Assembly: GCF_000024005.1 (NCBI RefSeq)
Contig: NC_013132.1
Span: 5,760,001-5,824,000 of the forward strand
DNA: 64,000 nt
Source of the DNA: Chitinophaga pinensis DSM 2588
GTDB taxonomy: Bacteria; Bacteroidota; Bacteroidia; Chitinophagales; Chitinophagaceae
Reading direction: 5' to 3'
Shown: positions 17,489 to 25,876 of the stretch, piece after piece
Numbering within the stretch: the first letter of the stretch is position 1
Layout of the letters: every line of letters starts with the position of its first letter
The notes under the pieces: model-generated
Database searches by the model: none
What the model was told of the DNA's origin: nothing
Seen by the model: the letters and a program-made list of their open reading frames with translations, nothing else
Made by a program: the position numbers and the translations under genes

Positions 17489-19315
17489 ATGAAGAAACAC
17501 TTCTACCTGTCTATTATCGCCTGCCTTATTTGTTTGAGCACGACCCAGGCACAAAATGCGGATCAACAGTATTACAATACAGTCGCATTAAAATTCCACT
17601 ACAAGGCAACAAGTTTTGTTGTAGACACGCAATTTGTCGCTTCTGCTCCACAAGCCTTTCTGTTATGGAGCGCCAACGTGTACCAGGATTCCACAAGAAG
17701 TTCTTTATCGCTTGACCAGTTTGATGCCAGCGGTAACTTCATCTCCGAGCACATCGTACCACAACCCGGCAAACTGCTACCGTCACTGTTGCCAAAGAAA
17801 ATCTTCCGCATGAAAAGCGGCAAGGGCTACTATCTCTTAGGCTATGTGATCCAGTCCCCTAACCTGATCAATGGCATCCCTGTGTATTCTACGCCGGTAC
17901 TTCTGCGCCTGGACCAGCTGTTGAACCCAGTCTGGGTACAAAAGTTGCACTTCTCTGCCGTTAGCACAGCCAATGCCAACGCGCTCATTGAGTACAATGA
18001 TCTTATCGAAGCCGTTAACGGCGATGTGATCATTGCAGGCAGGTACAGTCCGACTCCGGCTGGCCAGCAGATCAACATACTCACAACACGCCTCACCAGC
18101 GCAGGCGCGATTGTGTGGAACTACCAGTACTCCACCAACTCTACCTGTAACGCCAACGCGCTGGCCCTGACAGAGGCCACCGACAACAACATTATCCTGA
18201 CAGGCTACGTTGAGCTGTGTACCAGCGGCTTTAGCGGACCACGCCAGGTACTGTTTCTCCGTCTCCAGTCCAGCGGTATTCCGGTGACTGGCTTCGCTTA
18301 TCTTGGCGCTACAACTGAATCTGCGGGTACCAAGATTGTGAAACGTACCAACGTCCTCGGTAATGATGCGTTCTTTATCTCCGGCTTCACCGATGTGACA
18401 GCTGCCACCGGCGCGGTTAACAGACAGGTATTGATCCTGGATGTAAGAGAAACAGGCGCTATCACCGGTTCTTTCCATGTTGGCGATGCCGGGATAGAAG
18501 AATCCAATGACCTCGTCATCCGCAACCTGGGCAACGAAAACTACCTGCTCTATCTCACGGGCTTTACCACCAGCTATTACACTGCCGTGAGTAAAGAGGT
18601 ATTTTTCCTGCAACTGCGTTATGTACCCGGTTCTCTGGGCCTTGTAGAGTTTAGTACCTTCCCGCAGACCGCCAACTACACCGAAAGGTATGGCCTGGAA
18701 ATAAAGGCTGCCGGCAAGGACAAATTCGCGATACTGGCCAATGCCAACTACATTATCAACAGCACGAGCAATACCAGTACGTTTACCAACGTGCTTATCC
18801 GTGATCTCAGCACCACCAACCAGCAGTGTATCAAGTTGCATCAGCCACCGGTGAGTATTATCAATTTAAGTCCTAAACAGCTCTCGGTATCGCCGATCGC
18901 ACTCTCTTTCAAACCGTATGCAGAGAAATATACCCTGTTCCAGAAAGTATATCCCAAACTGCTCTGTGGTCAGTTCTTTGTGAATCCATACGATGCACTC
19001 AATAGCGGCGTAATAGAGCAACGGGTAGCCGCACCAGCCATAACACCCGACAAACTGGAGCCGGCAACCAAGCATGAAACCGTCAACGTCTATCCTAACC
19101 CAGCCAGCAATTATGTGTTCATCGAATATGGTAAACCTATCATCACCAGAGTGCAGGTGAAAGTATTCGGTGCTGATATGCGCTTGCTGAAAACAGTGGA
19201 AATAAAGGACAACAGCAGACAAACATTGTCACTCGATGGCCTGCCCTCCGGCATGTACTTCATACAGGTGGGCGACCGTAGTAAAAACGAAACCTTTAAA
19301 GTCTTGAAACAATAA
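17489..19315 (+). CDS. Secreted protein with T9SS type A sorting domain
   Basis: 608 residues. A signal peptide covers residues 1-22 (ends TTQAQ). The central 500 residues are beta-rich with repeated 'LLRLDQ', 'ILTTRLTSAGAIVW' and 'VLFLRLQSSG' segments that suggest a beta-propeller-like fold. The last 75 residues are a type A C-terminal sorting domain: 'VNVYPNPASNYVFIEYGK' near 532-549 and 'LDGLPSGMYFIQV' near 582-594, ending in a short basic tail. It should be exported by Sec, then translocated to the surface by the type IX system. Its surface function is unknown. A strong hairpin terminator follows. Confidence 0.88.
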   Translation: MKKHFYLSIIACLICLSTTQAQNADQQYYNTVALKFHYKATSFVVDTQFVASAPQAFLLWSANVYQDSTRSSLSLDQFDASGNFISEHIVPQPGKLLPSLLPKKIFRMKSGKGYYLLGYVIQSPNLINGIPVYSTPVLLRLDQLLNPVWVQKLHFSAVSTANANALIEYNDLIEAVNGDVIIAGRYSPTPAGQQINILTTRLTSAGAIVWNYQYSTNSTCNANALALTEATDNNIILTGYVELCTSGFSGPRQVLFLRLQSSGIPVTGFAYLGATTESAGTKIVKRTNVLGNDAFFISGFTDVTAATGAVNRQVLILDVRETGAITGSFHVGDAGIEESNDLVIRNLGNENYLLYLTGFTTSYYTAVSKEVFFLQLRYVPGSLGLVEFSTFPQTANYTERYGLEIKAAGKDKFAILANANYIINSTSNTSTFTNVLIRDLSTTNQQCIKLHQPPVSIINLSPKQLSVSPIALSFKPYAEKYTLFQKVYPKLLCGQFFVNPYDALNSGVIEQRVAAPAITPDKLEPATKHETVNVYPNPASNYVFIEYGKPIITRVQVKVFGADMRLLKTVEIKDNSRQTLSLDGLPSGMYFIQVGDRSKNETFKVLKQ

Positions 19316-19333
19316 GGTGCTCCTGATTAAAAT

Positions 19334-19370
19334 AAAAGCGGGCCTACGATATAATCGCAGGCCCGCTTTT
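19334..19370. terminator. Bidirectional intrinsic terminator
   Basis: AAAAGCGGGCCT (19334-19345) and AGGCCCGCTTTT (19359-19370) form a perfect 12-bp stem with a 13-nt loop. A-runs and T-runs on both sides let it end both the T9SS cargo gene and the convergent esterase gene. Confidence 0.9.
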
Positions 19371-19382
19371 ATACTACAAAAT

Positions 19383-20210
19383 CTAAATGCAGCTAAAAAC
19401 CGCCATTTCCCTCAATGCCCGCTGCGAGGCTTCACTGCTGATCTCTGTGAACGGCCAGACGTGTAATTGACCTTCAAACAACATTATTTCCGCCCTCACC
19501 TGACATTCAAGTAAGCGTTTATACAAGTTGACAGCGTCATCTTCCAGGATCTCATAAGTACCACATAATATCAATACCGGCGCCAGCCCATGAAATTCCC
19601 CATTTACAGGCGACAGGTAAGGGTTTGACAAATCACCACCAGCAGCATACATAGCGGCACATTGCCTCAGATAAGCCTGTGATAATATTGTATCCAGTTT
19701 TTCCTTGTGTTCATAGCTGGCATTGGAGCAGGTAAGATCCACCCAGGGGGAAATAACGATCGTGTATCTTGCGGCTGGTCCGCCAGCTTCCCGCAGGAAA
19801 AGTTGTACGGACATACTGATATTGCCCCCTGCACTATCTCCTATGATACCAAAAGTAAGGTTAGGATTACCAGCAGCAAGTGTGGTTATTACCGCTACAC
19901 AATCTTCAATACCGGCAGGAAATGGATATTCAGGAGCCAGGCGGTAGTCAATCGCCAGTACCCGTTTATTCATGGCCCGGGCAATATGACTGACCAGGGG
20001 TGCATGTGACCTCAGCGAACCATAGATAAAAGCGCCACCATGGATGTAAAATATAATATCATCTTCAGAAGCGTCATCCGGCGAGAACCAGGCACAAGGA
20101 ACCCCTTCAATATTTACATCTCTCCTGTTGATGCCTTGCGCAACAGCATAACTGTTCCCAATAGCTTCAAAACCTTCCCGTTCTTCCTTAAATTTGTTCA
20201 TTGGCATCAA
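19383..20210 (-). CDS. Alpha/beta hydrolase, hormone-sensitive-lipase family esterase
   Basis: 275 residues. The HSL-family oxyanion motif HGGAF ('IHGGAFIYGS') is near residue 56. The nucleophile elbow GDSAGGN is near 128, a candidate acidic residue lies in 'GTYEILEDDAV' near 222, and the catalytic His is in 'GQLHVWP' near 252. Such enzymes hydrolyse short-chain esters in the cytoplasm. A start at the fourth codon (MNKFKEERE, 20201) is also possible. It is divergent from a Crp-type regulator across a 34-bp palindrome and is probably regulated with it. Confidence 0.9.
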   Translation of the reverse strand: MMPMNKFKEEREGFEAIGNSYAVAQGINRRDVNIEGVPCAWFSPDDASEDDIIFYIHGGAFIYGSLRSHAPLVSHIARAMNKRVLAIDYRLAPEYPFPAGIEDCVAVITTLAAGNPNLTFGIIGDSAGGNISMSVQLFLREAGGPAARYTIVISPWVDLTCSNASYEHKEKLDTILSQAYLRQCAAMYAAGGDLSNPYLSPVNGEFHGLAPVLILCGTYEILEDDAVNLYKRLLECQVRAEIMLFEGQLHVWPFTEISSEASQRALREMAVFSCI

Positions 20211-20242
20211 GATTTAATGACGCAAAAATCAGGAGTCCGGCA

Positions 20243-20276
20243 CTGGAAAAAAATAAGATATCTTAATTTTTTCCAG
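20243..20276. promoter_or_regulatory. 34-bp near-perfect palindrome between the esterase and Crp-like genes
   Basis: The core TAAGATATCTTA (20254-20265) is a perfect palindrome. It is flanked by one A-A mismatch and then by 10-bp arms, CTGGAAAAAA (20243-20252) and TTTTTTCCAG (20267-20276). The site lies in the divergent intergenic region. Its size and symmetry suit a dimeric regulator, most simply the adjacent Crp-like protein. Confidence 0.6.
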
Positions 20277-20323
20277 CGGCCAGGAGGTAACTTTTGGGAA
20301 TCAGCACTTTAATCATTTCACAT

Positions 20324-20908
20324 ATGCAGTACGACAATATCCTACGGAATATCAGACGTTACGTCCTCCTGACACCCGCGCAGGAAGAAGCTTTCTGTGA
20401 TTTACTGACCATTGAGACAATCAAAAGGAAGGAATTGCTGCTGAGGGAGGGGGATGTTTGTACAGATGAATATTTCGTTAACAAAGGTTGTCTGAGGCAA
20501 TATTTTATAGATAAAAAAGGACTGGAACACAACCTCTATTTCGCCATAGAAGATTGGTGGATATCCGACTTATATAGCCGTACACAGATGGCGCCGTCCT
20601 ATTGTAATATTATTGCGCTTGAAGATTCAGTGCTTGTGAAAATCAATCATCAGTCATTGGAAAAATTCATGACGCAGGTTCCTGCAATGGAACGTTTCTT
20701 CCGGCTTTCTTATGAGCAATCAATGGTTAGTCAGCATCTCAAGAACCTTCAGATGCTATATATGAGTGCTGAGGAACGTTATGTATACTTCCGGGAACGC
20801 TTCCCGGCGCTTGCCAACCGTATTCCGCAAAAGCATATCGCCAGCTTTCTGGGGCTGACACCTCAGTTTTTTAATACTATACATGCAAAAGTGCTACGTT
20901 CAAAATAG
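20324..20908 (+). CDS. Crp/Fnr family transcriptional regulator
   Basis: 194 residues from the ATG at 20324 (MQYDNILRN). An in-frame ATG at 20294 would add 10 residues but comes very close to the palindrome. The N-terminal cyclic-nucleotide-binding-like beta barrel includes 'LLLREGDVCTDEYFVNKGCLRQYF' near 40-63. The C-terminal helix-turn-helix is 'QKHIASFLGLTPQFFNTIHAKVL', close to the Bacteroidota Crp group that lacks a conserved cAMP pocket. It probably controls itself and the divergent esterase. The effector is unknown. Confidence 0.9.
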   Translation: MQYDNILRNIRRYVLLTPAQEEAFCDLLTIETIKRKELLLREGDVCTDEYFVNKGCLRQYFIDKKGLEHNLYFAIEDWWISDLYSRTQMAPSYCNIIALEDSVLVKINHQSLEKFMTQVPAMERFFRLSYEQSMVSQHLKNLQMLYMSAEERYVYFRERFPALANRIPQKHIASFLGLTPQFFNTIHAKVLRSK

Positions 20909-20926
20909 ATAGCAGGCTGCTCCCAC

Positions 20927-21091
20927 ATGCTGTATGCACCGATTTTCAAGAGCGATCAAACCAAGCACTTACATTCCGGCAATGAGGTAGTTACACCGGA
21001 GCCTATTAGCTTCCTTGAATTGAGCATATTTGCGGACAAAAGTTTTGAACATCATCTGCCTGCCGGATGGAATGGGTATTTGCGGCGTTGA
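20927..21091 (+). pseudogene. Pirin-like gene remnant
   Basis: ATG 20927 reads 54 codons to TGA at 21089-21091. The middle, 'VVTPEPISFLELSIFADKSF' followed by 'LPAGWNGYL', matches the pirin/quercetinase pattern in which 'P-V-x-Y/F-x-D' is followed by a Pro-x-x-Trp-Asn turn before the second cupin. The rest of the roughly 280-residue family is missing on both sides. It lies between the Crp-like gene and a SnoaL gene. It is a fragment and unlikely to be functional. Confidence 0.4.
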
Positions 21092-21120
21092 ACAGCTTAT
21101 AAGTCACATTCATCAGTGAT

Positions 21121-21501
21121 TTAAAGCTGCTTTTCGATAGCCGCTTTGTCTACTACAGACCATACTTCCGTAATTTTCCCCTCCTGAAACTCATAAAACA
21201 CATTTTCCGCAAATCGAATTTTCTTACCGTTTACCGGAAGACCCAGGAATTCGCCCGTGGGCGTACATCTAAAAGACAACCTGCACGCAACATAGGTATC
21301 CTGAACAACCAATAATTCCGGTTCGAAACGTAAGTCAGGAATGTCTCTATAATTACCAATAAGCATTTCGCGATAACCATCTATACCAAGCCGTCTGCCA
21401 TTGTGAATTACATCAGCACTGACAAAATCCGCTAATTGCCGCCAATCTTTGTCATTTAAGCAGCCTAAGTAATTCAGATATATTTCTGTTAAATTGTCCA
21501 T
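21121..21501 (-). CDS. SnoaL-like ester cyclase / NTF2-fold protein
   Basis: 126 residues, typical for a single-domain SnoaL-like protein. The start is a helix with 'YLNYLGCLNDKDWRQLADFV', the pocket strand is 'RLGIDGYREML' near 36-46, and the sheet ends with 'FYEFQEGKITEVWSVVDKAAIE'. The family holds polyketide cyclases and many uncharacterised hydrolase or isomerase-like proteins with a cone-shaped cavity. Cytoplasmic. The substrate is unknown. Confidence 0.8.
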   Translation of the reverse strand: MDNLTEIYLNYLGCLNDKDWRQLADFVSADVIHNGRRLGIDGYREMLIGNYRDIPDLRFEPELLVVQDTYVACRLSFRCTPTGEFLGLPVNGKKIRFAENVFYEFQEGKITEVWSVVDKAAIEKQL

Positions 21502-21636
21502 GGGAAAAAGTTAAGACTAATAGATAACGGCTTGTAGCAGCAATTATAACACCAGTTTAAAGATGCGGTTGGAAACGACTTTCTACCGGGCTTAGCATAA
21601 ATCCCATATTCATCCTGACTAACGGGTGGTTTATCC

Positions 21637-21939
21637 TTATTCTGAATCCTCCGGACTCACACCATATTTATTCGCCCCGGAAGTACCGGATGCGAATATC
21701 ATCCAAAGAATATAAAATGGAATAAGCTGCCATAACATATTTCTGTCCAGGTCATGACACCGTTTGGCGCCCTGCGCCAGCAAAAACCATATGACCGGGA
21801 TAAAAAGAATCAGCAGCCATTGAAAATAAAGATTAGCCAGCGTACCAATCAGGCCCAATGCCAGCAGATAAATAACGAAGGACATGAAGTATTCCAGTCT
21901 CGTAATCCTCCAATTAAAAGAAAAAGGATCTACAAACAT
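21637..21939 (-). CDS. DUF805 family small inner-membrane protein
   Basis: 100 residues with three hydrophobic helices. It opens with 'FSFNWRITRLEYFMSFVIY', the family's 'RR..Y' start. The hallmark 'AQGAKRCHDLDRNMLWQLIPFY' near 55-76 and the ending 'SGTSGANKYGVSP' are typical of DUF805. The function of the family is unknown, and members are often single genes in accessory regions. Confidence 0.88.
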   Translation of the reverse strand: MFVDPFSFNWRITRLEYFMSFVIYLLALGLIGTLANLYFQWLLILFIPVIWFLLAQGAKRCHDLDRNMLWQLIPFYILWMIFASGTSGANKYGVSPEDSE

Positions 21940-22130
21940 AAATAGCGGTTTTTAGGGGTTATAAAATCACTCTAACGGCGGGGAAACGGAAATGTTTAAG
22001 CGATACCTTGCAATAGAGACAATTAAGTAATACTACCTATGCTATAAAACATCGTTTTCACGTAAAATTTTAATAAATATGGCCTGTCGCCAGGAGTACT
22101 AAAAACATTACCTTCGCTGAAAGGTCCCAA

Positions 22131-22403
22131 CATGCCTGCTTTGTTAAATCCGTTCTTGCTTTCCTCCTCTTCTCATTTTCAATATCAATCTGTAACGCCC
22201 AGGCCAAGGATGAGATTGCACAGCTATGATACAATGGAAAAAAACGCCATCAGCTCATTATTGACCGGACACCTCACTATGGTATGGGCGAAGAAGACGG
22301 TTGTATAGTAAAGAGAGGCATCAGACGTGATGTATTCTTTACTGATATTAAGGGAATGTTTGTCGTAACGAAATCATCACCGGTCAAACAGCTCAATGCT
22401 TAG
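22131..22403 (+). pseudogene. Decayed gene for a small secreted protein
   Basis: One frame reads a good signal-peptide-like segment, 'FVKSVLAFLLFSFSISICNA', then 'QAKDEIAQL' and an in-frame TGA at 22227-22229. After it come about 57 more codons, including 'GIRRDVFFTDIKGMFVVTK', up to TAG at 22401-22403. The frame has no start codon upstream. The opening resembles secreted NTF2/DUF4440-like proteins, but that is a guess. The rest of the 21940-22555 interval shows no gene. Confidence 0.35.
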
Positions 22404-22542
22404 TATATCGGGTATAGGATGCCCAGGGCTAATATACAACGTCGTAAGTTGTTTTGACGATACTATCTGCGGCGCAGTTTTTCTGGCTTAAAAGCCCCCG
22501 TATTTGTCGCGAATCCCCCCTATGAAATAGTTTATCCTCACT

Positions 22543-22550
22543 TACCTTTG
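22543..22550 (+). promoter_or_regulatory. Predicted -7 box directly before the RibD-type reductase start
   Basis: TACCTTTG fits TAnnTTTG but ends only 5 bases before the ATG at 22556. Transcription would begin at or next to the start codon, giving a leaderless mRNA. Confidence 0.45.
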
Positions 22551-22555
22551 GTTTC

Positions 22556-23107
22556 ATGAGGACAGTAAAATTTGGCATGAACATTAGCCTGGACGGCTAT
22601 TGTGACCACACCATCGGTAATCCCAGCGAAGAGTTGATGGACTATTTCACAGCCATGATGGACGACGTAGATCTGCTATTTTTTGGACGTGTCATGTATC
22701 AGATGATGTTTCCTTATTGGTCAGATGTGGCAAGGGACAAATCTGGTTCAGCAGCAGAGAACAGGTTTGCAGAGCGGTTATCTGCAATTGATCGCGTCGT
22801 GGCATCTACAACTTTGGATAGCGAGGACGCCAAAACGCGCATTGTTCGTAGCAATCCCGCAGAAGAACTGCTAAAATTAAAACAACAATCAGGTAAGAAA
22901 ATAGCTATTGATACCGTAAGTATGTTACCTGAATTGGTGAAAGCGGGACTTATTGACGAGTTTTATCTGGTTATCCACCCGGTCATTGCAGGCCAGGGAA
23001 GACACTTGTTTCCTGCCGGAAGTCTGCATGAACTAGTGCAACTTAAATTGACAGAGACCAAAACTTTCCAAAACGGCTGTGTGGCGCATCATTATCTAAA
23101 GCAATAA
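22556..23107 (+). CDS. Dihydrofolate reductase family protein (RibD C-terminal type)
   Basis: 183 residues with the start MRTVKFGMNISLDGYCDHT, standard for this family, which supports the ATG at 22556. 'DVDLLFFGRVMYQMMFPYW' near 42-60 and the C-terminal 'LIDEFYLVIHPVIAGQGRHLF' near 143-163 match the RibD_C/DHFR-like fold. It should bind NADPH, but the substrate is unknown. It is followed after 9 bp by a VOC-family gene, so the two are probably an operon. Confidence 0.9.
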   Translation: MRTVKFGMNISLDGYCDHTIGNPSEELMDYFTAMMDDVDLLFFGRVMYQMMFPYWSDVARDKSGSAAENRFAERLSAIDRVVASTTLDSEDAKTRIVRSNPAEELLKLKQQSGKKIAIDTVSMLPELVKAGLIDEFYLVIHPVIAGQGRHLFPAGSLHELVQLKLTETKTFQNGCVAHHYLKQ

Positions 23108-23116
23108 AATATTATT

Positions 23117-23545
23117 ATGAGAGCAATCAATCCATGGATCAACTTCAACGGCAACGCCGAAGAGGCATTTACTTTTTACAAATCAATTTTTGGCGGCGAA
23201 TTCAGCAAGATCGTCCGCTTTAAGGACCTGGCAAGTGACGAATTTAAGGTTCCCGAAAATGAAGCGGATAAGATCATGTACATCGCTTTACCGATAGGCA
23301 GGCAAAACGTGTTAATCGCCAATGATGTGCCGGAGTTTATGGGTAAGGTAAACGAAAAGGAAAACAGGTCTAAAATAGTTGTAAGTGCCGAAAGCCGTGA
23401 AGAAGCCGACAAAGCATTTAACGGATTATCAGCAGGCGGTGAAGTTGAAGGCGGCATTGGTGATACGCCCTGGGGTACCTATGCGGGAATGTTCAGGGAT
23501 AAATACGGCATTGAATGGATTGTGGAATTTGACCCGAATTTTTAG
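23117..23545 (+). CDS. VOC family protein, PhnB-like
   Basis: 142 residues beginning 'AINPWINFNGNAEEAFTFYKSIFGGEF', the hallmark of the PhnB/3-demethylubiquinone-like VOC proteins. It ends 'WGTYAGMFRDKYGIEWIVEFDPNF'. Paired beta-alpha-beta-beta-beta modules are expected to form a metal or small-molecule pocket. It lies 9 bp downstream of the reductase gene. An inverted repeat at 23561-23635 follows and may end the operon. Confidence 0.92.
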   Translation: MRAINPWINFNGNAEEAFTFYKSIFGGEFSKIVRFKDLASDEFKVPENEADKIMYIALPIGRQNVLIANDVPEFMGKVNEKENRSKIVVSAESREEADKAFNGLSAGGEVEGGIGDTPWGTYAGMFRDKYGIEWIVEFDPNF

Positions 23546-23560
23546 CAGACAGACAGGAGA

Positions 23561-23635
23561 CCGTCATCCCCGAACATCGTGAGAGCAATCTTGCTTAGCC
23601 CAGTTGAAGAAGTTCCCGATATCTGGGGATGACGG
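23561..23635. repeat. Long inverted repeat after the VOC gene
   Basis: CCGTCATCCCC (23561-23571) is exactly reverse-complemented at 23625-23635. Inside the loop AGCAA and TTGCT form a small hairpin. The outer arm is like the GTCATCC arms of the dispersed elements near 42.7 kb and 44.8-45.2 kb, so it is probably one member of that family and not a simple terminator. Confidence 0.6.
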
Positions 23636-23695
23636 CACAAATCCCTACCTGCTCAAAATTAACTACCTTCATTGTGGTAAACTATAAACACCTCC

Positions 23696-24085
23696 ATGCG
23701 CGCAATTTTAATCGACGCTTATCATCAAAAGATGGAAGAAATCGTCCTGCCAGCAGAAGCAGCGATATTTCATCGGCATATAAAACAACTTCTTAATACG
23801 GAGGCAATTGACACGATACATCCTAATCAACTGCTTACCATTTTTTTTGATCCACTTGCCTTTGCTCAGGCAGGTATTCCAGGGTTTCATTCGGGGCTGA
23901 TGGCAGCATTCCCATTCTTTGGTAATGCCATTTGTGTTGGAAGAAATCCAATCACTTATCAGGAGGAAGATTTACCCAGGGGATTTACTATTGATCATTT
24001 AGATATAAACTGGTATAACCAGGAAGCGTCAGAGGAATGCAGAAAGAAGGCCATGCAAATCGGTATCGATAATTATAAAAGTTAA
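23696..24085 (+). CDS. Hypothetical protein
   Basis: 129 residues, not recognised. There is no signal peptide or membrane helix. It opens 'MRAILIDAYHQKMEEIVLPA' and has a conserved-looking centre 'FAQAGIPGFHSGLMAAFPFF' near 55-74. Codon use looks normal and the frame is clean. It stands alone, 60 bp after the inverted repeat that follows the VOC gene. Confidence 0.6.
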   Translation: MRAILIDAYHQKMEEIVLPAEAAIFHRHIKQLLNTEAIDTIHPNQLLTIFFDPLAFAQAGIPGFHSGLMAAFPFFGNAICVGRNPITYQEEDLPRGFTIDHLDINWYNQEASEECRKKAMQIGIDNYKS

Positions 24086-24464
24086 CCTTTGCTGTAATTG
24101 CACATACCGCCTGCTCATGAATGAGCATGATGATACCCATCTGGACTTAAATTATTCCGTCCTACCATTAACCTGATTTGCCACGGTCCTTTCTGTCCGC
24201 CGTTGCCTTTGCCCGGTAATTACCAAAAAAGTCCGTAAAATGTCGGTTTTACTATGCGGGGTGTATCAAAACCTGGTATCTCGTCGGCTGCCTTTATCCG
24301 GAGGTCCAAATTTGGACTGATTTAGTATATAATATGATTTGTTTTTTGTAATTTAAACCTGTGCCGCTTCTCTTGTCCGGAGATTGAGTCTTGATGCAGC
24401 GACAAATCCTATATGTTAAAGAACTCGATACCTAACCGATATTACTGTCCTAAACACCACGTAT
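24086..24464. promoter_or_regulatory. Upstream region of the MFS gene with a 14-bp palindrome
   Basis: No gene is seen here. GTCCAAATTTGGAC at 24304-24317 is a perfect palindrome about 150 bp upstream of the MFS start and may be an operator. A short CTCAT/ATGAG dyad lies near 24114-24126, close after the preceding gene. Confidence 0.4.
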
Positions 24465-25745
24465 ATGCAAAACATTCAAAGCAATAAGTTATTCTGGGCA
24501 AGTTGCCTGGCATTATTAGTGACCTCACTTTCCTTTGGTATCCGCGCAGGAATGATGAACCAGTTAGGGGTCGATTTTAAGTTAAATGCGACTCAGCTGG
24601 GTACTATTACGGCTACCGCCTTTTGGGGGTTTCCGCTGGCTATGGTCGTCGGAGGTTTTATAGTCGACGTCATAGGGATGAAACGCCTGCTCGTGCTCGC
24701 TTTTGTTTTTCACCTGGCCGGCATAGCACTTACTATTTTTGCGCAGGGTTACTGGACGCTGTTTTTCTCAACGTTACTGATCGGTATTGCCAATGGCACA
24801 GTAGAGGCAGCCTGTAATCCGCTGGTGGCTACTCTTTATCCGAAGGAAAAGACAACCAGGTTGAACTACTTTCACCTTTGGTTTCCGGGTGGTATCGTGA
24901 TCGGTACGCTGGTGGTTACTTTGTTTGTTAATCTGCACCTGGGCTGGCAATTGCAGGTGGCTACGATGCTGATACCTACCCTGATCTATGGATATCTGTT
25001 TTCGAGGCTGGATTTTCCGCCTACGGAAAGAGTTTCATCCGGTTATTCCAGCGGTGACATGTACTCGGCAGTATTTACACCGCTTTTTATCTTTATGTTC
25101 GTCTGCATGTTGATGACTGCCATCACCGAGCTTTTCACTGGTCAGTGGATAGGTCTGCTGCTGAAAAACGTCACAGACAATGCACTTTTACTGCTGACGC
25201 TAACGACTGGTATTATGGTTGTGGGGAGAGCCTTCGCCAAGCCAATCGTTAAGAAGCTGGAACCACAGGGTGTACTATTGTTTTCTGCCATCTTCGCTGC
25301 GGCAGGTCTTTATATGCTGAGTACATTTACAGGCAGCTCGGTATTCCTCGCCGCCCTGATCTTCGGTATTGGCGTATGTTACTTCTGGCCAACCATGATC
25401 GGTTTTGTTGCCGAAAACATTCCACAATCAGGAGCACTGGGGCTTAACCTGCTGGGCGGGGCCGGGATGTTCGCCGTATCCATATATACGATGTTTATGG
25501 GAGGATTTTATGATGGTTTGATTGTTAAACATCTTCCGGCAGGTAGCACCCTGGCCACCTATGCGGCTGCAACGGAAGGTACCCCCGAAGCCGCCATGTT
25601 AAACGAGGCGAAAAACCTTGCAGGCCCTGAAGTATTAAAGATTACTTTAGTGCTGCCAATTATCCTGATTGTCGCATTTACTTTCCTGGTAGTTTACATG
25701 AGATCCAGAAGGTCAAGACAACTGACCGGCGCGCAAACTATTTAA
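24465..25745 (+). CDS. MFS transporter
   Basis: 426 residues with about twelve hydrophobic helices. The loop 2-3 motif is 'GGFIVDVIGMKRLLVLAF' near 63-80, a form of the MFS G-x-x-x-D-x-x-G-x-x-K/R signature. A central cytoplasmic loop lies near 190-205 and the C-terminus is basic ('RSRRSRQL'). It should move a small solute across the inner membrane. The substrate is unknown. The gene is single and closed by a perfect hairpin terminator, which also serves the convergent susD-like gene. Confidence 0.9.
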   Translation: MQNIQSNKLFWASCLALLVTSLSFGIRAGMMNQLGVDFKLNATQLGTITATAFWGFPLAMVVGGFIVDVIGMKRLLVLAFVFHLAGIALTIFAQGYWTLFFSTLLIGIANGTVEAACNPLVATLYPKEKTTRLNYFHLWFPGGIVIGTLVVTLFVNLHLGWQLQVATMLIPTLIYGYLFSRLDFPPTERVSSGYSSGDMYSAVFTPLFIFMFVCMLMTAITELFTGQWIGLLLKNVTDNALLLLTLTTGIMVVGRAFAKPIVKKLEPQGVLLFSAIFAAAGLYMLSTFTGSSVFLAALIFGIGVCYFWPTMIGFVAENIPQSGALGLNLLGGAGMFAVSIYTMFMGGFYDGLIVKHLPAGSTLATYAAATEGTPEAAMLNEAKNLAGPEVLKITLVLPIILIVAFTFLVVYMRSRRSRQLTGAQTI

Positions 25746-25763
25746 AATAGCTGATAGCTGATA

Positions 25764-25806
25764 TATACAAAAGCCCGGCTTCGAACTGAAGCCGGGCTTT
25801 TGTATA
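25764..25806. terminator. Bidirectional intrinsic terminator
   Basis: A perfect 19-bp stem (25764-25782 against 25788-25806) with a 5-nt loop GAACT. The core is AAAAGCCCGGCTTC paired with its complement, and A/T runs lie on both sides. It separates the MFS gene from the convergent SusD-like gene. Confidence 0.92.
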
Positions 25807-25876
25807 CTTATTATTCTGATACGTTCAGGGGCATGTCAAAAATTCTTTTACACACATTCTCTGGTTCTGCCGTATG

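Noticed and set aside
17837..18841. A 334-codon open frame on the minus strand inside the T9SS cargo gene
   Set aside because: It lies fully antisense to a well-supported secreted protein with signal peptide and sorting domain. Its product has no recognisable domain, and the long frame follows from the codon pattern of the plus-strand gene.
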